A stretch of 64,000 bases of DNA from Astropecten irregularis (taxonomy: Eukaryota; Echinodermata; Asteroidea; Paxillosida; Astropectinidae): the NCBI GenBank assembly GCA_963971285.1, contig OZ020254.1, forward strand, positions 11,594,001-11,658,000. The letters run 5' to 3'. The notes below the pieces were generated by a model. That model was not told the origin of the DNA. It did no database searches and saw only the letters and a program-made list of their open reading frames with translations. How positions within the stretch are numbered: the stretch's first letter is position 1; each line of letters starts with the position of its first letter. Shown piece after piece: positions 57,522-64,000 of the stretch. A program made the position numbers and the translations under genes.

Positions 57522-57813
57522 CGCACGAACCAGACTGAATGACTAGCCAAACTTCTTTCAAATGCTGATCGCATTAAGAGACAAAGTCACTATATATTTT
57601 TTTTACCGATTTGGTTATTTGGTACTTGTATAGGAAATATAGTTTATTGACCATAAACGTAGATTTAAGACAAGTCATCCACGTGAACGATTCAAACGGT
57701 TTTTGGTAGCATTTCTTTAATAATTATTGTTCGACACGTATTATAATCGCAATTTAGTTTGGTTATGGTAAGGAATTATTTTTCGCACATGCTTTGTTGG
57801 GTTCGCATTAGGC

Positions 57814-58114
57814 CTAAAGGTACTATCATACTTTGGTAGCATACTGAAACAGAAATCTTCACAGACTTATAACCTCGACGTTATAAAGATGGTGATGGTA
57901 GAAACATACAGTTAAAATGTTTCTGCCTGAAATGTTGTATTTATCCAGAAAAGAGTGAAACCAATTATAATACCGTGGCTGTTTTTCACTGTTTTCTCAA
58001 AACGCGGCCAGGAACTAAAAATTTCACAGACGGACTGTCATTGTATGATTCCTGATATTTTTGACCATGAATCTGCATTTCCTTGACAAAAACCAAAGTA
58101 TGGAATGCCTTTAA
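57814..58114. repeat. MITE family B just downstream of the SOD-repeat gene
   Basis: CTAAAGGTACTATCATACTT ... ACCAAAGTATGGAATGCCTTTAA, about 290 bases after the stop codon, possibly within the 3' UTR. Confidence 0.7.
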
Positions 58115-58605
58115 GAGGCCAGGGTAGCTTATCGAGTTAATGTGAAAAAAACTCAAATTTACATTTTGTTTCTTGTAAATGACCACCGTCGAAGATATCT
58201 TTTACATTCCTGGGAGTTTTATCGGTTGTTATTTGGTGTTAATATATATTGTTTTCGTACATTCATATTGTTAAGAATATGTTAATTTGAAATTTAATTT
58301 ACACATAGTGCTCACGATAATGGCGTGCGCTGATTGGTCCACACCGTTTTGACACCGACGTACCAGAAAGACTGTCTGTGAAGACTGGTGCCCATGACGT
58401 ATGAAACATTGCTCGTTGTGACACACAGGGATTAGTCAGGAATCCCGACCAGGTCCTTCTCGAAACCTCAATTTCGTCTGCGGTGCAAGCTTCATGTACC
58501 CTTCATCTGAAACTACAAAATAATGAAAATTGTTAATATTTGTTTTTGTACTGAAAATATAGTTTTTCTTTTTTCTTTTCTTTTCTCTGACGGTCAATCA
58601 GCTTT

Positions 58606-59121
58606 GGGGCCGTCCATAAAGTACGTACGCACGAAATGCCGACTTTTTTTGACCCCCCTCCCCCTCTGTACGCATGGCGTACGCAGTGGTCCCCCCCCCC
58701 CTCCTGTACGCATACGCATTCCACATTAGATTGTTCACTTCTCGTGGTACCTTGCTTTAGCATCATTAAAATGTCACCGTAATCCGGACCGGTACCGTTA
58801 TTGGGACGTCACTCTCAAATTCTGAAATGAATGACTCAAAGTTTAACAGGTTTTTATACATTTACAGATGGATTTACTATTTTTTATGTTGAATAAGAAT
58901 TTTTGTCTTACAAGAAAAAAGGAAAGGAAAAAACAAAACAATCCCGGTGCTTTTTTCACGTTTTTTACCTCTCTTTTCGCGCGATAATGCTATGCAAAAT
59001 TTTCGCTTGCGTACGGTACGCATTGGCCTTAACCCCCCCTCCCCCCGCCCTGTACGCATGGTGTACGCATCGGTAACAACCCCCCCCCCCCTTTGTGCGT
59101 ACGTACTTTATGGACGGCCCC
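58606..59121. mobile_element. Non-autonomous transposon with GGGGCCGTCCATAAAG ends
   Basis: GGGGCCGTCCATAAAGTACG at the left is matched by CGTACTTTATGGACGGCCCC at the right. GTACGCATGGCGTACGC / GTACGCATGGTGTACGC blocks and C tracts lie just inside each end. No coding frame for a transposase. Confidence 0.8.
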
Positions 59122-59142
59122 TTTTTCCCTGCTCCAAACATG

Positions 59143-59385
59143 AAGCCAATTTCATGGAGCTGCTAAGCACAAAAAGAAATGCTTAGCACAAAAATGTCTT
59201 GTCCAATAAGACAAACCACCATTAAATATTTCATTTGATATTCATGGTCAGGAAACAACAGCCAAAGAACAATAACGAGTGATACACAAGGAAATGGACA
59301 TTTGGTTGTTAATCCTAATTTTATTAAGACAGAAATTTCATGATTAGCAAATTTTTGTGCTAAGCAGGGCCGTGGAATTGGTCCA
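59143..59385. repeat. MITE family C, reverse
   Basis: GAAGCCAATTTCATGGAGCT ... CTAAGCAGGGCCGTGGAATTG with inverted GTTTGTCTTATTGGAC-like internal words. Confidence 0.65.
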
Positions 59386-59486
59386 TGGTGTCTTCTACCA
59401 AAACGTTGGAAGAAACCTCTATTTTGATCCCTTCTATATGGATCAAGAAACTGAACCGACGCCGAAGCCCAAGCATATAATGACCA

Positions 59487-59871
59487 GGGGCCAATTTCTG
59501 CTTCTAAGCACAACAATTCGCTAAGTATGACATTTCTGTCTTAGAAAAACAGGATTAACAACCAAAATTAACGGTACGTGTTGTGTACCACTTGCAATTG
59601 TTCTTTGGCTGTTGTTTGCTGACCATGAATATCAAATTGATTTTTCAATGGTGGTTTGTTTTATTGGGCAAGCTCATTGTGCTAAGGAATTTATTGTGCT
59701 AAGCAGCACTATGAAATTGGCCCCAGGGGTCGATCATCGTAACTTTACTTACTATCAATCCAATCGTAGGACTTATGATGCATTGCAGCCGTTCCTACGT
59801 AGGAAACGATGGGTTATCCTTCGTAACTCGAGTTACGATCGATCGTAGGGCTTCGTAAAATATACCCCTGA
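59487..59871. repeat. MITE family C followed directly by MITE family A
   Basis: 59487-59724 is a C copy (GGGGCCAATTTCTGCTTCTA ... CTATGAAATTGGCCCC). 59725-59871 is an A copy (GGGGTCGATCATCGTAAC ... GGGCTTCGTAAAATATACCCC). They share the CCCCAGGGG junction. Confidence 0.75.
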
Positions 59872-60090
59872 CCTCTTTCCTGCCATCATTAGGTGGTTTG
59901 ACTGGAAGTAGTTTGGCTAGTGGGACATGGCTTCGCTGGTTATCAGAATGTGTGTCCAAGTTAATTAGATTATGACAGAGGACCAGTGGTGACTTATCCA
60001 GCACCGTGTTTATTTGTTGTGGGTCTTACATTATATCCTAGCCTATATACAACAAATCATTGGTTAACTTTCAAGCTGTTAATTCATCTG

Positions 60091-60311
60091 GGGGCTTTCT
60101 CAAAGCTCGGCTCCGGCTTCGTCTCTGTCATCCATATGCTGAAAATATAGGTTGTGTTTTTTATTTGAAGCTAAAGCTCTGTTTTCATTTTCAAACCAGA
60201 GTATCCACTTCCGAACCGCAACCGAAATACTCTATTTTGATACCAGTTATTTTATAATCGATTCACGAAATGGAGCCGAAGCCTGAGCCGATCGAACTTT
60301 GAGAAAGGGCC
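60091..60311. repeat. MITE family D
   Basis: GGGGGCTTTCTCAAAGCTCG ... CGAACTTTGAGAAAGGGCCC with internal GGCTCCGGCTTCG and GAAGCCTGAGCC. Confidence 0.7.
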
Positions 60312-61066
60312 CGTGGTTCCGTGAGGCGATCCAGTGAAAAACTACAAAGTGCGCCCTCAACGAAATATCAGAAGCGATAAATACTTTCAGAACAGCATCG
60401 ACCAACCGCCTTGCACGGAACTTCAGCTTGTTCCTGTTCTGTTTGAATTAGCTCAATTAACGCTTAGCTTGCTTTTGCCACTCGATTCATTGAACATCAT
60501 CCGCCAGCTTGACAAATTCAGTTTTCTACCCAGTGAAAGCATTAGGCCTTTATGTACTTATGGGCGGTCGAGATAACTCAATGAAAAGCTACAATTTATT
60601 ACTGTTGACACACTTTTGAAAACCATAATTTTATATCATTGTACAGTAAATGGCCCTTATGATCATATTTTTGTTTAATAGATTTTGGTATTATATTTTG
60701 ATCTAAGTCCGATACTAACAGCTTTTTAACAGAATTGATTGTTTTTCATTCGGTACACACAGTTGTAAATGCTTTGTTTGGGAGATACAATATGAAATAT
60801 ATATTTATACAAAAACGAAGTTTCATCTCGAAAGTTTACATGTTTTCTGTGTCACTGTACTAACCATTTGCAACAATGATTTCATGTTACGAATGGGTGT
60901 ATTTTAAACTCAAACAATTTTTTTTATGGCGCACGGGTCTATAGCTAATGTGCCTCTTATGGATGAGTGACGAGATTCGAACCAGCGACCCTTCGTCTGA
61001 CTAACGTGCAGTATAGTATCATTCCTCTGAGAGTACGTCATGGTACCTGCCCAGTCTAGGGGCCTG
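60312..61066. other. Intergenic, no supported gene
   Basis: Mostly AT-rich. 60963-61000 on the - strand has a tRNA box B (GGTTCGAATCTCG), a likely SINE remnant. Confidence 0.35.
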
Positions 61067-61187
61067 TTTGTTTCGGCACGTGATCAGTGATCTTGCATAT
61101 CCACGTCCCATCCAGGATCACTCTAAAATGGAATCCGGATCAAGTGGATCACTGATCTCATGCATGTGCCTGAAACAAAACGTGCTC
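61067..61187. repeat. Small foldback repeat
   Basis: GTTTCGGCACGTGATCAGTG at the left is matched in inverted form by CACTGATC and GTGCCTGAAAC at the right. Confidence 0.6.
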
Positions 61188-61530
61188 AGCGAAACCGCAT
61201 TACAATCACGTTTTGTTAATCCACAATGGATCATGCCCTTCGGATGGGATGGAGATCTAAGTTCAAACTTAATATATGAATGACTACTTAATACCAAAAA
61301 GTTATAACCAAGAAGTAAGATAAGATAACGGGCTTAGACGTCATCATGACGTTTCGAAACTTTCCCAAGTTCTCAAAATGATGTTGAAGCGTGCTGCTTC
61401 TTCAGCAAAATAAATTATTATAAACCTTCCTTACGGTACTATTACAAGTTTATCTGTATTCAAATGTATGGGCTGGAAATAAATCTCGAAAAACTGGAAA
61501 AAGAGTAGCGAATTTCAAATATGGGCATAT

Positions 61531-61946
61531 ACAGGGACGCGATGCCCCCCCCCCCCCCAAAAAAAAAAAAGACGCAACACTTTGTGTTGAGAACTATTAT
61601 ATGAAAATTTCACCGTTTATCACTTCAAGATTCATACCGTGTGCTACAACCATGTCTTGGCTATCACCTTGTAAAATTTGAGCAAAATTTGACTGAAACT
61701 GAGAGTAAAAACTAAGACTGAATCACCTAACCTCAAACCCAACTTTCTTTCAATACACAGATTATGTGTGTATTGACCGCTTATTCTGGAATACTGCAAA
61801 TTTGTTTTTAAAGAATACTCTTTTAATTGCTCATATTTTCGCCAATTTCAGCCTGATTTTGATTAGATTTTACATGGTGATAGCTAAGACATGGTTGTAT
61901 CATATAGCTGAATCTTGAAGTGATGAACATTTTAATTTCAGCAAAA
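61531..61946. repeat. Transposon of the TACAGGG...GACGCAACAC family
   Basis: TACAGGGACGCGATG followed by C and A tracts, then GACGCAACACTTTGTGTTG. The inside matches 9230-9682 (ATCACTTCAAGATTCA, GGTGATAGCTAAGACATGG). The right end is eroded. Confidence 0.65.
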
Positions 61947-62559
61947 TGATTCTTGACAAAGTGTCAATCGGACCAATCGGACGACCAAAGAAGAGATAGG
62001 AGGACCAAAATCAAGGAGACAACTTTAAGGGAGGAGATGGATTTCACAAAGTGAAATCCATGGCACAAGACCGGACCAAGTGGTAAGCAATTAATATGGA
62101 GGCTTGTCAACTGACTGGCCACCTGGGCTACATGCATTCGTGTGAGAAGGTGAGAAGTGATGAAAACGAAAAGAAGTGCGTTAAAAACCGCTCTTGGCTT
62201 TAAGCTTGGGAAGAAGAGTTACCGATTACAATCTACAGACGGGGATAAAATCCCCAGGGGTGGGGCTGGAGGGTGACTCTCCAAAAGCAGGGGTTGCTTT
62301 TAGTGGGTGGGTCACTTTCAGAGAGGACGAGGAGGAGTCCTATGGGTTGAGGAAGTCATAGTCGCCGGTTGTGGGGTCAAGGCTACATGAATATGTAGTA
62401 TTTACAAACACAGGCTTACTTGAGACTGGATCGAACGGTAATGTTTTGACACGGTAGCTTCGTGAACATATCTTATTCATACACATCATCATGTGCGTGT
62501 GTTACCTTGCGCTAGTGTTACACTATACGGTGCCTTTTACTTTTGTGCATGTGCCGTTC
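61947..62559. other. Intergenic, no supported gene
   Basis: G/A-rich on the + strand with no convincing frame or recognised repeat. Confidence 0.35.
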
Positions 62560-63168
62560 AGAGTTCATACACCCTAAAAGGTTTGAAGCCATTGTCCTAG
62601 TAATCCGCCTCGTATCGACCGCGAAGTACTGGCCAGGGCAACCGTCCAGGTGAGTGCGGTTCGAAGCAACCAACAGCAACTACTCATGCCTAGTGAATCT
62701 CTAAAAATAATAATCCATCGCGCACATGACTGACTTGACGTCATCTATTTCTTATCAGGAGTCGGTGATAAAATACCGTGATGATGAATGCACCAGGGTT
62801 TTTATATTATTAGCTGACAGAACGTATGTATACTCAACCATGTATACACAAGGCAGGCCCCTCGGAGTCGGGGCGGTGGCAAAACGGGGCTCGAGGACAC
62901 CGTACGAACGCAGAAAATGAAAGACCAGCCATCGGAGGGGAGGATATAGGAAAGCTATTTAACGTCGTGTGAACGGAAGGTGCAGTTGGGCGCGTGTGGC
63001 TAAATGGGGAGTAGGCTCGAGGCCTGAAGAGAACGCACGGGAACTTATACAGAACAGGTCCGATAACTCGCCGTCACTAGGATCGTAAGCTCGGCGAGGT
63101 TGGACCGTCGGTTGGGAGTCAGCTATCCTCGGATCGCGTTACGCAGACAGTGAACACCGGATCGCAAG
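62560..63168 (+). promoter_or_regulatory. GC-rich upstream region of the second gene
   Basis: From about 62560 to 63168 the DNA is clearly richer in G+C than its surroundings. CCGTCCAG|GTGAGT at 62649/62650 is a good splice donor and could end a non-coding first exon. The stretch before the ATG at 63169 probably contains 5' UTR. TTGGGAGTC occurs both here (near 63111) and just after the TATA box of the first gene (near 26658), a weak hint of shared origin. Confidence 0.3.
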
Positions 63169-63199
63169 ATGAAGTGGCCGGCTGTTTACTTCATCCTCT
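63169..63199 (+). CDS. First coding exon of a second secreted-protein gene (partial)
   Basis: ATG followed by nine codons (MKWPAVYFIL) plus one base, then a near-consensus donor GTAAGT at 63200. The short basic-then-hydrophobic start looks like half of a signal peptide. It ends in phase 1, as does exon 1 of the SOD-repeat gene, so it may start a tandem paralogue. The next exon is not seen before the window ends, so the family is unknown. Confidence 0.5.
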
Positions 63200-64000
63200 G
63201 TAAGTTATAACCTGTTTCCGTAGGTCTTGATTTCTGTTTAGCATTCTGTTTAGACGTAGAAGAGGGGAACTCAAGGGGACTAGCATGTTTGCATTTTTGT
63301 CCGATCGTGCTTGTGTGTCATACTCGTATAGGGGTGTGTATAATTATACGAGAGTGTGCATAGTACACTCAATATGCAGCCCAGCTAAATCATTACCGGC
63401 ATGTGTGCTTATAACACAATTAGGCCTAGACAAAGCATTTGCCTAACGCTCTATTACATGATAAAGTTGTCAAAACCGTAGCAGTGTATAGGCCCATTGA
63501 AGTATGATTTTACTATTTGTTTAAGTTGCCCAGTTCAGCGAAATCCTGATACCAGATAACACAGGGATGTTTTTATAACATTGAAGTTCATTTTACTAAC
63601 GTGTCGTTGCTCTTCCCCCTACACACATTCAGGACGACTGCCACGGTCCAGGTATAACTTGTAAGAAAACACGTGGGGTGCACAGCAAATATTTTAAAGT
63701 TCCTTGCAAAGTGACCTCCCTCTCAGCATAATTTCTTCTTCTTTTTTCAAGATATTGGTTTTCATCTAAGAGCTCAAGCTTGTTAGTGACAGTGTTTTAT
63801 GTTTCTTTCAGAACAGTACAGGCTGTGTATTATAAAATTACGTATACAAGTCACGCCACTTTTGCTGCAATTGAGATAACCTTTGCGACTCTTGTTTTGG
63901 TCTTGATACTTATGGTGTGTGTTTTGCGTACCGTTATCAAGTATATGAGTCTGATAGCATTATGTCATTGTACTTTGATATTTACCGTGTGGGGAAGCAT
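63200..64000 (+). other. Presumed first intron of the second gene
   Basis: Begins with the donor GTAAGT. CACACATTCAG at 63623-63633 resembles an acceptor, but joining there to the single base left by exon 1 would make a stop, so no second exon is called in the window. Confidence 0.35.

Noticed and set aside
63634..63652. 19-base micro-exon between ATTCAG and GTATAA
   Set aside because: Joined to the preceding exon in phase 1 it creates an immediate stop codon.

Overview
This is eukaryotic, intron-rich animal DNA: AT-rich, crowded with short non-autonomous DNA transposons, and with no bacterial-style gene packing. The dispersed words TACATGTA and TAGGCCTA, the tRNA-derived repeats and the foldback MITEs fit a marine invertebrate, probably a deuterostome such as an echinoderm or hemichordate. 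That placement is inference from sequence style; no species is recognised.

The one well-supported gene is on the + strand. It encodes a secreted, multi-module copper-only superoxide-dismutase-repeat protein. Nine exons can be joined by eye: a signal-peptide exon at 26980-27058 behind a TATA box, a 2.35-kb exon at 46353-48703, and seven short exons from 49477 to 57521. All junctions agree in phase and give 1067 codons plus a stop. The protein reads as signal peptide, six SOD-like modules, a unique C-terminal region and a hydrophobic tail that looks like a GPI-anchor signal. Modules 3, 4 and 5 keep the four copper histidines and the Glu-x-x-Asp pair of Cu-only SODs. Modules 1, 2 and 6 have lost most of them. 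Exon 1 is the least certain part, because it lies 19.3 kb upstream.

Two more gene starts are visible. On the - strand, a 34-codon first exon (21293-21395) with TATA and CRE motifs points left into a 21-kb region where I could not find its other exons with confidence. On the + strand, a tiny signal-peptide exon (63169-63199) ends in the same phase as exon 1 of the SOD gene. It may start a tandem paralogue or another secreted protein running off the right edge.

Layout: 1-16.5 kb is rich in TACATGTA words and MITEs, with a few short protein-like stretches. 17.7-21 kb holds a large foldback repeat carrying a TTAA-flanked element with a 19-bp minisatellite and a 46-bp perfect palindrome. 21.3-26.6 kb has the - strand start and several transposons. 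26.3-27.06 kb is the SOD gene promoter and first exon. 27.06-46.35 kb is its repeat-filled first intron. 46.35-57.5 kb is the rest of the gene, with MITEs in most introns and a triplet-rich minisatellite in intron 6. 57.5-64 kb is intergenic repeats and then the second gene start.

Most other open frames in the window are chance frames or translations of repeats and are not annotated.
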